DNA from: Hungatella sp. UBA5385 | GTDB lineage: Bacteria > Bacillota > Clostridia > Lachnospirales > Lachnospiraceae | DNA length: 64,000 bases | Direction: 5' to 3' | NCBI GenBank assembly: GCA_002409995.1 | Contig: DHOR01000044.1 | Coordinates: forward strand, 48,914 to 112,913 | Shown: in pieces, positions 34,303-43,758 of the stretch | Numbering within the stretch: the stretch's first letter is position 1 | Layout of the letters: each line of letters starts with the position of its first letter | Made by a program: the position numbers and the translations under genes | The notes under the pieces: generated by a model | What the model was told of the DNA's origin: nothing | The model's database searches: none | Seen by the model: only the letters and a program-made list of their open reading frames with translations

Positions 34303-34796
34303 AACAAAAGGAATAAGTTGAAAGGGGTGAGTCCACCAAAAACAGCAGCTTCGTCTGATTAAGTTTTATCAATCAGGCAATAGGAAAAACCGTTTTATCC
34401 CTGAAGCCAATAACCATTCACTCAGTGAAGAATAAATGCGAAAGCATGGATGAAACTGAAAGAAAAAGCTTGTTTGTCTCATTGATATGCCTATAGTTCG
34501 TTATAAACTGCAGAAATAGGAACATCGTACGGGTCGTAAGATATAAGTGTGCGGTTCGTCCGAAGTCGATTTCCATTAAGTAGCTTAAAAACATATAGTT
34601 GAATAAAATATAAAATGCAGAGATAATTCAGACAACAGGTCAGGTTTAGGAGCAGAAGGAAACGGGAAAATTTAATATAGAGCATCCAGGTACAAATGTA
34701 TCAAAGACATTAATGAAAAGAGAGGAATAAGTCTGATGGATGAAGTTAGTTGAGCGGGTATCGAATTCGTATGAGTCGGTGCCCGCTTCTATTTCT
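34303..34796 (+). ncRNA. Candidate large structured non-coding RNA
   Basis: About 490 nt lie between a good promoter and a hairpin terminator with no plausible gene on either strand. Many local hairpins are visible: GGTG-AGTC-CACC (34325-34336), CTGATT...AATCAG (34355-34376), TTCAC-TCA-GTGAA (34417-34429), GC-GAAA-GC (34439-34445), CCTAT...ATAGG (34490-34520). The 11-bp stem GCGGGTATCGA/TCGGTGCCCGC (34754-34786) is followed by TTCTATTTCT. AGGAATAAGT occurs near both ends (34309, 34722). I do not recognise tmRNA, RNase P, 6S, SRP or a T-box in it. It could also be a long unprocessed leader for ileS, but a separate promoter precedes that T-box. Confidence 0.5.
34754..34796 (+). terminator. Terminator of the candidate large RNA
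   Basis: 11-bp stem GCGGGTATCGA with TCGGTGCCCGC (two G-U pairs), 11-nt loop, then TTCTATTTCTAT. Confidence 0.65.
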
Positions 34797-34898
34797 ATAA
34801 AATGAAAACGCTGTTTAGGCATTAGTAATACAAATGCAGGGAATTTTGGTGGTATTATTGACTTGCCCAACGAAACACAGCCATAAACGAAAAAAATC

Positions 34899-34927
34899 TT
34901 GACATTTATCCCCGCAATACCTATAAT
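34899..34927 (+). promoter_or_regulatory. ileS operon promoter
   Basis: Perfect TTGACA (34899-34904), 17-nt spacer, TATAAT (34922-34927). Confidence 0.85.
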
Positions 34928-34969
34928 TAGAGAACATATGGGATATATTGAAGTATAATAATAAGAAGA

Positions 34970-35205
34970 AAGACATTGAAGGAGACAGTAGGTCTGTGTT
35001 AAATCCAAAGCGAATCAGGGGTGGTGAGAGCCTGGTGAGAGTAGCATAGATACGAATATCACTCCGGAGTTTCCGGCTGAAAGCTTAGGCATTAAGTCTG
35101 GACGTATTTCCTGCGTTAGAGGGAACGCATATGTTAGTATGTTGTAATAGGTGGTATAGCGAAGCATGGCCTTCGTCCTTTTTACAGGGCGTGGGTCTTT
35201 TTTAT
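34970..35205 (+). promoter_or_regulatory. T-box riboswitch (isoleucine) in the ileS leader
   Basis: Stem I carries the AG-bulge/loop region (GCGAATCAGGGGTGGTGAGAG) and the specifier loop GAATATCACTCC; the specifier codon ATC (35058-35060) reads tRNA-Ile. The T-box sequence AGGTGGTATAGCG is at 35149-35161, with TGGT (35152-35155) to pair with the ACCA end of uncharged tRNA. The terminator stem GCGAAG/CTTCGT with CCTTTTT follows at 35159-35182. Uncharged tRNA-Ile stabilises the antiterminator and allows ileS transcription. Confidence 0.92.
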
Positions 35206-35245
35206 TTAATAATGAAGCAGATAATATGAATGGAGGTCATTTGCA

Positions 35246-38200
35246 ATGTATAACAAAGTGCCGACAGACTTGAATTTTGTTGGAAGAGAAAAAGAAGTGG
35301 AGAAATTCTGGGAAGACCATAAGATCTTCGAGAAGAGTATGGAGAATAGAAAGGATGCAGAAACCTACACCTTTTATGATGGTCCGCCAACAGCCAATGG
35401 AAAACCTCATATCGGACATGTACTTACCCGCGTAATCAAGGATATGATTCCAAGATACCGCACTATGAAGGGATATGATGTTCCCCGTAAAGCAGGCTGG
35501 GATACCCATGGACTTCCTGTTGAACTGGAAGTTGAGAAGATGCTGGGTCTTGACGGCAAGGAGCAGATTGAGGAATATGGTCTTGAACCATTTATCAAAC
35601 ACTGTAAAGACAGTGTGTGGAAATATAAGGGAATGTGGGAAGATTTCTCCAAAACAGTAGGCTTTTGGGCTGATATGGATAATCCATACGTTACCTATGA
35701 GAATGATTTTATTGAATCAGAGTGGTGGGCATTAAAGCAGATTTGGGATAAGGGCCTTTTATACAAAGGATTTAAGATTGTGCCTTACTGTCCAAGATGC
35801 GGAACTCCTCTGTCCAGTCATGAGGTGGCTCAGGGCTATAAGGATGTAAAGGAACGTTCTGCAATTGCAAGATTTAAGGTAAAAGGGGAAGATGCTTATA
35901 TTCTGGCATGGACAACTACACCCTGGACTCTTCCATCCAACGTAGGTCTTTGCGTCAATCCCAATGAAACCTATGTAAAGGTGAAAAGCGGAGAATATAC
36001 CTATTATCTGGCTCAGGCTTTGTGTGATCAAGTTCTTGGAGAAGATAATTACACTGTTCTGGAAACTTATAAAGGAACAGATTTGGAATATAAGGAATAT
36101 GAGCCATTATTTGATTTTGTTACAACTAAGAAGAAAGCATTTTATGTAACATGCGATACCTATGTCACTCTTTCAGACGGTACCGGTGTTGTTCATATTG
36201 CCCCTGCATTTGGTGAAGATGACAGTAAGGTGGGAAGAAAGTATGATCTTCCTTTTGTACAGCTTGTTGATTCCAAGGGTGAGATGACAGCAGAAACTAA
36301 ATGGCCGGGAACCTTTTGTAAGGATGCAGACCCACTGATCCTTAAGGATCTTGAGGAGAGAGGTCTTCTGTTCTCAGCACCTGTATTTGAGCATAGTTAT
36401 CCACACTGCTGGAGATGTGATACACCGCTGATCTACTATGCAAGAGAATCCTGGTTTATCAAGATGACAGCAGTAAAAGAGGATTTAATCCGCAATAATA
36501 ACACCATTAACTGGATTCCTGAAAGCATTGGCAAAGGCCGTTTTGGCGATTGGCTGGAAAATGTTCAGGACTGGAGTATCAGCAGAAACCGTTATTGGGG
36601 AACTCCTTTAAATGTATGGGAATGTGAATGCGGTCATCAGCATTCCATTGGAAGCATTGAAGAGCTGAAGTCCATGTCGGATAATTGTCCGGATGAGATT
36701 GAACTTCACCGCCCATACATTGATGAGGTGACAATAACCTGTCCTCAATGCGGCAAACAGATGAAAAGAGTTCCGGAAGTTATTGACTGCTGGTTTGATT
36801 CAGGAGCTATGCCTTTTGCACAGCATCATTATCCATTTGAGAATCAGGAGTTATTTGAGCAGCAGTTCCCTGCAGACTTTATTTCAGAGGCTGTTGACCA
36901 GACCAGAGGATGGTTTTATTCCCTCCTTGCCATTTCCACACTTGTGTTTAATAAGGCGCCTTATAAGAATGTAATTGTTCTGGGCCATGTACAGGATGAA
37001 AATGGTCAGAAGATGAGCAAATCAAAGGGGAATGCAGTTGATCCGTTTGATGCGCTGGAAACCTATGGCGCTGATGCAATCCGCTGGTATTTCTATGTAA
37101 ACAGCGCTCCATGGCTGCCCAACCGTTTCCATGGCAAGGCCGTAGTGGAAGGTCAGCGTAAGTTTATGGGTACTTTATGGAATACTTATGCATTCTTTGT
37201 GCTCTATGCGAATATTGATGAATTTGACCCTACAAAATATACTTTGGATTATGAGAAGCTTCCTGTTATGGATAAATGGCTTCTGTCCAAGTTAAACACC
37301 TTAACTAAGACCGTAGATACCTTCCTGGGCAATTACCAGATTCCTGAGGCAGGAAGAGCGCTTCAGAGCTTTGTAGATGATATGAGTAACTGGTATGTCC
37401 GCAGATCCAGAGAGCGTTTCTGGGCAAAGGGCATGGAGCAGGATAAGATCAATGCTTATATGACTCTGTATACAGCACTTGTAACTGTGAGCAAGGTGGC
37501 AGCACCTATGATTCCATTTATGACAGAGCAGATTTACCAGAATCTGGTTTGTACAGTAGACAAGAGCGCACCGGAAAGCATTCATTTATGCGATTACCCT
37601 GCTGTAGATGAGAAACTGATTGACAAAGAGCTGGAAGACAACATGGATGAGGTCTTAAAGATCGTAGTTATGGGCCGTGCAGCAAGAAATACAGCTAATA
37701 TTAAGAACCGTCAGCCAATTGGCAGAATGTTTGTCAAAGCACCTCATGAATTATCTGAGTTTTATCAGGAGATTATAGAGGAAGAGCTGAATGTGAAGAA
37801 GGTGGAATTTACAGATGATGTACGTGAATTTACCTCTTATAGCTTTAAACCACAGTTAAAGACTGTTGGACCAAAATATGGCAAACAGTTAAATAATATC
37901 AGAACTGCACTTTCTGAGATCAATGGCAATGAAGCCATGGATATCCTCAATGAAAAGGGAGCTTTAAACTTTGAATTTGATGGAACAGAGGTAGTTCTTA
38001 CAATGGAAGATTTACTGATTGACACAGCTCAGATGGAAGGTTATGTTTCCGAAGGAGACAATACAGTGACAGTTGTGCTGGATACCAATTTAACACCTGA
38101 ACTGGTGGAAGAGGGATTTGTCCGTGAGTTAATCAGCAAGATTCAGACAATGCGTAAGGAAGCCGGTTTTGAGGTCATGGATCACATTGTAGTTTACAGC

Positions 38201-38362
38201 ACAGGCAATGATAAGATTGCAGAGCTGTTAAAGGGCCATGAAGAAGAGGTTAAGGGCGAAGTTCTTGCAGAAAGCATTACATCTGGTAACACAGCCGGAT
38301 ATGTGAAGGAATGGAATATCAATGGTGAAAATGTAGTGTTAGGTGTTGAAAAAATACAGTGA
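35246..38362 (+). CDS. ileS: Isoleucyl-tRNA synthetase
   Basis: A 1038-residue class I synthetase. The HIGH motif is GPPTANGKPHIGH, the KMSKS loop is GQKMSKSKGNAVDP, the CP1 editing domain lies at ~185-390, and the zinc-type CPRCGTP (~185) and CPQCGKQ cysteines are present. Length and the PPTANGKPHIGH sequence fit the long IleS type-2-like group frequent in Clostridia, which is usually less sensitive to mupirocin. Regulated by the upstream Ile T-box. Confidence 0.96.
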   Translation: MYNKVPTDLNFVGREKEVEKFWEDHKIFEKSMENRKDAETYTFYDGPPTANGKPHIGHVLTRVIKDMIPRYRTMKGYDVPRKAGWDTHGLPVELEVEKMLGLDGKEQIEEYGLEPFIKHCKDSVWKYKGMWEDFSKTVGFWADMDNPYVTYENDFIESEWWALKQIWDKGLLYKGFKIVPYCPRCGTPLSSHEVAQGYKDVKERSAIARFKVKGEDAYILAWTTTPWTLPSNVGLCVNPNETYVKVKSGEYTYYLAQALCDQVLGEDNYTVLETYKGTDLEYKEYEPLFDFVTTKKKAFYVTCDTYVTLSDGTGVVHIAPAFGEDDSKVGRKYDLPFVQLVDSKGEMTAETKWPGTFCKDADPLILKDLEERGLLFSAPVFEHSYPHCWRCDTPLIYYARESWFIKMTAVKEDLIRNNNTINWIPESIGKGRFGDWLENVQDWSISRNRYWGTPLNVWECECGHQHSIGSIEELKSMSDNCPDEIELHRPYIDEVTITCPQCGKQMKRVPEVIDCWFDSGAMPFAQHHYPFENQELFEQQFPADFISEAVDQTRGWFYSLLAISTLVFNKAPYKNVIVLGHVQDENGQKMSKSKGNAVDPFDALETYGADAIRWYFYVNSAPWLPNRFHGKAVVEGQRKFMGTLWNTYAFFVLYANIDEFDPTKYTLDYEKLPVMDKWLLSKLNTLTKTVDTFLGNYQIPEAGRALQSFVDDMSNWYVRRSRERFWAKGMEQDKINAYMTLYTALVTVSKVAAPMIPFMTEQIYQNLVCTVDKSAPESIHLCDYPAVDEKLIDKELEDNMDEVLKIVVMGRAARNTANIKNRQPIGRMFVKAPHELSEFYQEIIEEELNVKKVEFTDDVREFTSYSFKPQLKTVGPKYGKQLNNIRTALSEINGNEAMDILNEKGALNFEFDGTEVVLTMEDLLIDTAQMEGYVSEGDNTVTVVLDTNLTPELVEEGFVRELISKIQTMRKEAGFEVMDHIVVYSTGNDKIAELLKGHEEEVKGEVLAESITSGNTAGYVKEWNINGENVVLGVEKIQ

Positions 38363-38385
38363 GAACTGATTGGAGGTCACATATC

Positions 38386-40845
38386 ATGAATATGGGTTTC
38401 GATAAAGAAACATTTAAAAAGAGCGTTCTTTATAATGTAAAGAATGTATTCCGGAAAACAATTGATGAGGCAACCCCCCAGCAGGTATATCAGGCTGTTG
38501 CCTATGCAGTGAAGGATGTTATTATTGACGAGTGGATCGCCACTCACAAGGAGTATGAGAAACAGGACGTTAAGACTCTATACTATCTGTCTATGGAATT
38601 TTTAATGGGCCGTGCTCTTGGTAATAATATTATCAATATTATGGCACAGCCGGAAGTAAAAGAAGTTCTTGATGAGCTTGGGTTTGACTTAAACACCATA
38701 GAAGACCAGGAGCCGGACCCGGCTCTTGGCAATGGTGGCCTTGGCCGTCTGGCTGCCTGTTTCCTGGATTCTCTGGCAACTCTTGGTTATCCGGCCTATG
38801 GCTGCGGTATTCGTTACCGCTATGGCATGTTTAAGCAGAAAATTGAAAATGGTTTTCAGCTGGAAGTGCCTGATGACTGGTTAAAGGACGGATATCCTTT
38901 TGAAATACGCAGAGCAGAGTATGCCACAGAAGTGAAATTCGGCGGTTATGTGAAAACTGTGTTTGATAATGGAAGAGAGCATTTCGTTCAGGAGGGCTAT
39001 CAGTCTGTTCGTGCTGTTCCTTATGATATGCCAATTGTAGGCTATGGCAACAATGTGGTTAACACACTGCGTATCTGGGATGCAGAAGCGATTAACACCT
39101 TCAGCCTGGATTCCTTTGATAAGGGAGATTATCAGAAGGCTGTAGAGCAGGAAAATCTTGCTAAAACTATTGTAGAGGTGCTTTATCCTAATGACAATCA
39201 CTATGCAGGAAAAGAGCTTCGTCTGAAACAGCAGTATTTCTTCATTTCTGCCAGCGTTCAGAGAGCTGTTATGAAATACATGGAAAGTCACGACGACATT
39301 CATAAATTTTATGAAAAAACGGTATTTCAGTTAAATGATACCCATCCAACGGTGGCTGTACCTGAATTAATGCGTATTCTTCTTGATGAGTACAGCTTAA
39401 ACTGGGATGAGGCATGGGAGATTACTACTAAGACATGTGCTTATACAAACCATACCATTATGTCAGAAGCTTTGGAAAAATGGCCCATTGAGTTATTTTC
39501 CAGACTCCTTCCAAGAATCTATCAGATTGTGGAGGAGATCAACCGTCGTTTCCAGCAGGAGATTCAGGAGAAATATCCTGGCAATCAGGAAAAGATCCGC
39601 AAAATGGCCATAGTTTATGATGGACAGGTGCGGATGGCAAACCTTGCCATTGTAGGCGGTTTTTCTGTCAATGGTGTTGCAAGGCTTCATACTGAAATCT
39701 TAAAGAAACAGGAATTAAGGGATTTCTATGAGATGATGCCTCAGAAGTTTAACAATAAGACAAACGGTATCACTCAGAGACGTTTCCTGCTTCATGGCAA
39801 CCCTCTTCTTGCAAATTGGGTAACTGATAAAATCGGAGATGACTGGATTACCAATCTGTCCCATATAAAGCGACTTGAAGTTTATGCTGATGATCTTAAA
39901 TGCCAGCAGGAATTTATGGATATCAAATACCGTAATAAGGTGAGATTGGCTGAATATATTAAGGAACATAACGATATAGAGGTAGATCCCAGATCTATTT
40001 TCGATGTACAGGTTAAGAGACTTCATGAGTATAAACGCCAGCTGATGAATATCCTTCATGTTATGTATCTGTATAACCAGATTAAGAGTGATCCTAACCT
40101 GGATATGGTTCCAAGAACATTTATCTTTGGAGCTAAGGCAGCGGCTGGATATAAGAGAGCCAAGCTGACCATTAAGCTGATCAATGCAGTGGCTGATGTG
40201 GTAAACAATGACAGAAGCATTGATGGTAAGATTAAAGTGGTATTTATTGAAGATTATAAGGTATCCAATGCAGAGATTATATTTGCTGCAGCTGATGTCA
40301 GTGAGCAGATTTCCACAGCCAGCAAGGAAGCTTCCGGCACAGGTAATATGAAGTTTATGTTAAATGGTGCCCTGACTCTGGGAACTATGGATGGTGCCAA
40401 TGTGGAGATTGTAGAAGAAGTGGGAGCAGAAAATGCATTTATATTCGGTCTGTCCTCAGATGAGGTCATTCGCTATGAGAATGAAGGCGGATATAATCCT
40501 ATGGATATCTTCAATCATAATTATGAGATTCGCCGTGTGCTGATGCAGCTGATCAATGGTTATTATTCCCCACAGGACCCTGAGCTGTTCCGTGACATCT
40601 ATAACTCCCTGTTAAATACAGAGAGCAGCGACAGAGCTGATACCTACTTTATATTAAAAGATCTGCCTTCTTATGCAGAGGCTCAGAGAAGTATTGACCA
40701 GGCATACCGTGATGAAAAATGGTGGGCAAAGGCAGCAATAACCAATGTTGCCAGCAGCGGTAAGTTTACTTCAGACCGTACCATTGAGGAGTATGTAAGA
40801 GATATTTGGCATCTGGAAAAGGTGAAGGTGGAGTTGGAAGAGTAA
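38386..40845 (+). CDS. glgP: Glycogen/starch phosphorylase
   Basis: An 819-residue alpha-glucan phosphorylase releasing glucose-1-phosphate. It has the N-terminal EFLMGRALGNN, EPDPALGNGGLGRLAACFLDS, the sugar/phosphate region KRLHEYKRQLMN, and the PLP lysine in EASGTGNMKFMLNGAL. ATG 38386 has GGAGG 9 nt upstream; an earlier in-frame ATG at 38359 overlaps the ileS stop and lacks an RBS. It is 23 nt after ileS, so read-through from the T-box promoter is possible, though the link to isoleucine is probably only positional. Confidence 0.95.
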   Translation: MNMGFDKETFKKSVLYNVKNVFRKTIDEATPQQVYQAVAYAVKDVIIDEWIATHKEYEKQDVKTLYYLSMEFLMGRALGNNIINIMAQPEVKEVLDELGFDLNTIEDQEPDPALGNGGLGRLAACFLDSLATLGYPAYGCGIRYRYGMFKQKIENGFQLEVPDDWLKDGYPFEIRRAEYATEVKFGGYVKTVFDNGREHFVQEGYQSVRAVPYDMPIVGYGNNVVNTLRIWDAEAINTFSLDSFDKGDYQKAVEQENLAKTIVEVLYPNDNHYAGKELRLKQQYFFISASVQRAVMKYMESHDDIHKFYEKTVFQLNDTHPTVAVPELMRILLDEYSLNWDEAWEITTKTCAYTNHTIMSEALEKWPIELFSRLLPRIYQIVEEINRRFQQEIQEKYPGNQEKIRKMAIVYDGQVRMANLAIVGGFSVNGVARLHTEILKKQELRDFYEMMPQKFNNKTNGITQRRFLLHGNPLLANWVTDKIGDDWITNLSHIKRLEVYADDLKCQQEFMDIKYRNKVRLAEYIKEHNDIEVDPRSIFDVQVKRLHEYKRQLMNILHVMYLYNQIKSDPNLDMVPRTFIFGAKAAAGYKRAKLTIKLINAVADVVNNDRSIDGKIKVVFIEDYKVSNAEIIFAAADVSEQISTASKEASGTGNMKFMLNGALTLGTMDGANVEIVEEVGAENAFIFGLSSDEVIRYENEGGYNPMDIFNHNYEIRRVLMQLINGYYSPQDPELFRDIYNSLLNTESSDRADTYFILKDLPSYAEAQRSIDQAYRDEKWWAKAAITNVASSGKFTSDRTIEEYVRDIWHLEKVKVELEE

Positions 40846-40867
40846 GGATTGGTTTGGTTGATTAGAT

Positions 40868-40918
40868 AAGAGATTCCCATTTGTCCAAAATGCTTTGGAT
40901 GGGTGGGAATCTCTTTTT
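40868..40918 (+). terminator. Terminator of the ileS-glgP unit
   Basis: AAGAGATTCCCA pairs with TGGGAATCTCTT, with an inner GTCCAAA/TTTGGAT pair, followed by TTTTTGTTGT. Confidence 0.88.
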
Positions 40919-40933
40919 GTTGTGGTTTATCTG

Positions 40934-41359
40934 CTACAGCTCTTCTACAGGAAATGTAACATTTGAAAGACCATGATAGTAATTGCCTTCTGTTGCGGTG
41001 AACTTAAAAACACAGTAATCTTCATCATCAATGCCATTTGGATAGTACATTTCAAAACCTTCCTTCCAAAGCATCTCTTTGTGACTGCGGTCTGTACATA
41101 CCTCCATGGTGCCAGTGAGCATCAGCCCCTTAAATGCGGCTTCATTGCAGAAATAAAGACACGCTTTTGGATTCTCAAGAAATTGGGCAACCCGTTTTGA
41201 AGAATAGTTGGTTGATAAATAATGGGTTTTCAGCCCTCCATGAATGATATAGAGCATGGCTTTTGTGTTTGGAAATCCCTGCTGGTTCACAGATGACACA
41301 TAAACAATTTGTGCTTCATCTGTTAATTTCTTGATTTCTGATTTTAATGATTCTTTCAT
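40934..41359 (-). CDS. Pyridoxamine-phosphate-oxidase-like (FMN split-barrel) protein
   Basis: A 141-residue split-barrel protein. The pattern IVYVSSVNQQGFPNTKAMLY, then FLENPKACLYF and a C-terminal TATEGNYYHG, fits the general stress protein 26/PNPOx-like group that binds FMN or F420-like flavins. Substrate unknown; members reduce quinones or xenobiotics. The ATG follows the marR stop directly, so both are in one operon, and MarR probably controls it. Confidence 0.8.
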   Translation of the reverse strand: MKESLKSEIKKLTDEAQIVYVSSVNQQGFPNTKAMLYIIHGGLKTHYLSTNYSSKRVAQFLENPKACLYFCNEAAFKGLMLTGTMEVCTDRSHKEMLWKEGFEMYYPNGIDDEDYCVFKFTATEGNYYHGLSNVTFPVEEL

Positions 41360-41797
41360 TTACTCTTCCTCCATTGTTAGATTGTTTAAAATCCTTTTTA
41401 AATGATCTTCAAACTCTATGATTTCCTCATCTGTAAATCCTTTGTAAAAGAGTTCATTCATAGAAGAAGAAACGCTGTCATACTGATTTCTTAAGTTCCT
41501 GGCTTTATTGGTCAGAACAATACGCAGCTGACGGCGGTCTCTGGAATCCGGCTCTCTCGTGAGAAAACCTTGGCTCTCCATTCTGTCCAGCATCCCTGTC
41601 ATAGTGGTTTTTGCAAGACCCGTTCGTCTGGAAAGCTCCATAATTGGCAGATGATCTTCCTGCCATAACACAAAGAGAATGCGGCCCTGAGCTCCGTTAA
41701 ACTCTTCAATTCCTGCCTCCTGAAGCATAGAATCAAAGACTCTGCCCTGTATTTGCTTGATCTGAGAAATTAAGAATCCGCCATTTGTTTTATCCAT
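41360..41797 (-). CDS. MarR family transcriptional regulator
   Basis: A 145-residue winged-helix regulator with the MarR core LPIMELSRRTGLAKTTMTGMLDRMESQGFLTREPDSRDRRQ split over the recognition helix and wing (~53-93). ATG 41797 is preferred (AGGAGG 7 nt upstream); GTG 41800 is also in frame. It is likely autoregulated through the CTATATAG repeats overlapping its promoter. Confidence 0.9.
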   Translation of the reverse strand: MDKTNGGFLISQIKQIQGRVFDSMLQEAGIEEFNGAQGRILFVLWQEDHLPIMELSRRTGLAKTTMTGMLDRMESQGFLTREPDSRDRRQLRIVLTNKARNLRNQYDSVSSSMNELFYKGFTDEEIIEFEDHLKRILNNLTMEEE

Positions 41798-41806
41798 CAC
41801 ATTTCC

Positions 41807-41846
41807 TCCTATATAGGATAGTACTATATAGAACTAAAAAAGTCAA
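41807..41846 (-). promoter_or_regulatory. marR promoter with paired operator sites
   Basis: Minus strand TTGACT (41841-41846), 17-nt spacer, TACTAT (41818-41823). CTATATAG occurs twice, at 41809-41816 (inside the perfect palindrome TCCTATATAGGA) and at 41824-41831, 15 bp apart. One copy fills the spacer, the other lies over the start site and RBS, as expected for autorepression. Confidence 0.65.
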
Positions 41847-41873
41847 TCAAATGTATGAATAAAATGATACAGG

Positions 41874-41881
41874 CATAGAAT
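41874..41881 (+). promoter_or_regulatory. Possible sigma-E type -10 of spoIID
   Basis: CATAGAAT resembles the mother-cell sigma-E -10 CATACAnT (7 of 8) 32 nt before the spoIID start. A GTATGAA segment 14 bp upstream is only a fair -35. spoIID is sigma-E dependent in Bacillus. Confidence 0.4.
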
Positions 41882-41912
41882 AGAAGAAAAGATAAAAGCA
41901 GGGGATCAGTTA

Positions 41913-42830
41913 ATGAGAAAATTGGTATTGGTCTGTATTCTGTCACTTCTTCTGCCTTATATTATTACACTTGCATGGACAGGCAGGATTGCAGAGGAAC
42001 AGGAAGTTCCTCTTATTACCAGCGGCAAAAAGATCATTCTGGATCGTAAAAATGGAGAACGTTATATGGATGTGGAAGAGTATCTGCCGAGTGCAGTAGC
42101 CAAACAGATACCAATGGATTATGGAAAGGAAGCCCTGCGTGCTCAGACAGTCATTGCAAGAACCTATATTTATCAGAAGATGAATGGGGCAGATGAGGTG
42201 AAGGAATCTGAGCTTCATATGGAATATTTGGAAGAAAAGCAGATGAAGGAACTGTGGGGAAGTGAATCATTTATAGAGTATTATCAGGCTCTGGAAGAGG
42301 CAGTTAAATCAACCTCCGGTATGGTGATTACCAGTAACGGCTCTCTCATTGATCCTCTGTTTCACAGGGCATGTACAGGGATGACAAGACCTGGAGATGA
42401 GAATCATCCTTATTTAGAGTCAGTGGTAAGCAAGGGAGATGTGGAGGCAGATGGTTATCTGACTATGACTGTATGGACCAAAGAGGATTTTGCTGCTAAA
42501 ATCAATCAGATTCCTGAGGCAGTGCCTGTGACTGCTGAACAAGTTCCTCAATCGATTCAAATTATATTGCGGGATGATGGCGGTTATGTAAAACAGATTC
42601 AGATAGGCACAAAGGAATACACAGGAGAGCAGGTGCAGTATGCTTTAAACCTTCCTTCGCCTGCATATACTCTGGAGGAATATGACGGAAAGATACGTAT
42701 TGTGTCTCAGGGCATTGGTCATGGTTATGGGTTCAGCCAGTACGGTGCCAAGCTGATGGCAGAGGAAGGGATGAAGGCAGAAGATATTCTTGCTTATTTT
42801 TATAAAAATATTGTTTTAATTTTTGAATAA
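41913..42830 (+). CDS. spoIID: Stage II sporulation protein D (lytic transglycosylase)
   Basis: A 305-residue SpoIID/LytB protein with an N-terminal membrane anchor (~3-20). It carries VEEYLPSAVAKQIPMDYGKEALRAQTVIARTY split over the catalytic Glu-containing segment, the TSGMVITSNG stretch, the cysteine-containing HRACTGMTRPG, and the C-terminal SQGIGHGYGFSQYGA motif. SpoIID cleaves glycan strands in the septal wall during engulfment of the forespore. It is followed by the spoIIQ-like gene, so an engulfment pair is encoded together. Confidence 0.93.
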   Translation: MRKLVLVCILSLLLPYIITLAWTGRIAEEQEVPLITSGKKIILDRKNGERYMDVEEYLPSAVAKQIPMDYGKEALRAQTVIARTYIYQKMNGADEVKESELHMEYLEEKQMKELWGSESFIEYYQALEEAVKSTSGMVITSNGSLIDPLFHRACTGMTRPGDENHPYLESVVSKGDVEADGYLTMTVWTKEDFAAKINQIPEAVPVTAEQVPQSIQIILRDDGGYVKQIQIGTKEYTGEQVQYALNLPSPAYTLEEYDGKIRIVSQGIGHGYGFSQYGAKLMAEEGMKAEDILAYFYKNIVLIFE

Positions 42831-42870
42831 CTCTTCCTGCTTTGGTAAGAATATTACCGAGGTGATAAAC

Positions 42871-43632
42871 GTGAAGGAGAAAATGAGTCAATTGTTCAAG
42901 GATAAAGTATTCCTTGTTCTGTTGGTTTTAGGCCTGCTGACTATAGTAGCTGCAGCAGGTGTCATTACCATTCAAAGAGGAAATGATGGTGGTCAGAGTC
43001 CCTATCTTCAGGTGCCTGATGATGGAAATCTGATTGCCGAACAAACCATTCCACAGGAAAATCAGGCAGTAGTTGCCGGAGAATCCAATGCAAAACAGAA
43101 TATAGAAGAAGAACTGCAGGCTGCAGATTCCACAATGGCAGCAGCACAGCAGGAAACAGAACCACAGACAGCTGCCGCAGCAGCAGACAAGGAAGCAGCA
43201 ACATCACTTGTTTTGAATTTTAACGATGCAACAAAAATGACATGGCCTGTAAGAGGTAATGTGATTCTCGATTACAGTATGGATTCCACCATTTATTTTC
43301 CAACTCTGGATCAGTACAAATGTAATCCTGGCATTGTAATTCAAAGCGATGTCAGCACACCTGTGGCAGCTCCTGCAAATGCAAAAATTGAAGAAATAGG
43401 CACCAACGAAGAACTGGGTGATTATGTTGTCCTTAACATGGGCAACGGCTATACTGCTGTCTGCGGTCAGTTAAAGGAACTGCAGGTTGTAGAAAATGAA
43501 TACATTAAACAAGGGGCTGTTCTTGGATATGTAGATGAACCTACCAAGTATTATTCCATTGAAGGCTCTAATGTATTCTTTGAATTACTGTATCAGGATA
43601 AAGCAATCGATCCTTTGGATCAAATGGAGTAA
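42871..43632 (+). CDS. spoIIQ: SpoIIQ-like M23 (LytM) protein, degenerate metal site
   Basis: A 253-residue membrane protein. One helix at ~13-35, then an Ala/Gln/Glu-rich linker (~50-110) and a LytM-fold domain. The metal-binding residues are lost: the HPG(I/M)D position reads CNPGIVIQ, and the HxH segment reads SNVFFELL. SpoIIQ-type proteins act as forespore anchors for SpoIIIAH during engulfment and often lack peptidase activity. GTG 42871 is chosen as start (GAGGTGAT 5 nt upstream). It is 40 nt after spoIID. Confidence 0.85.
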   Translation: MKEKMSQLFKDKVFLVLLVLGLLTIVAAAGVITIQRGNDGGQSPYLQVPDDGNLIAEQTIPQENQAVVAGESNAKQNIEEELQAADSTMAAAQQETEPQTAAAAADKEAATSLVLNFNDATKMTWPVRGNVILDYSMDSTIYFPTLDQYKCNPGIVIQSDVSTPVAAPANAKIEEIGTNEELGDYVVLNMGNGYTAVCGQLKELQVVENEYIKQGAVLGYVDEPTKYYSIEGSNVFFELLYQDKAIDPLDQME

Positions 43633-43758
43633 AAACAAGTAATAAACAGTAATAAACTGATTCTGGTGAAAAAGTTATAAAAAAATAATAATTTGTTCAT
43701 ATGTGATTAAGAGTCGTCTGCTATACTATAATCAAAATAAAGCGACGGGAGTGTGGCT

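Noticed and set aside
34491..34685. Minus-strand 64-codon hydrophobic frame in the pncB-ileS interval
   Set aside because: No RBS, AT-rich composition explains the hydrophobic residues, and it opposes the promoter and terminator of the candidate RNA.
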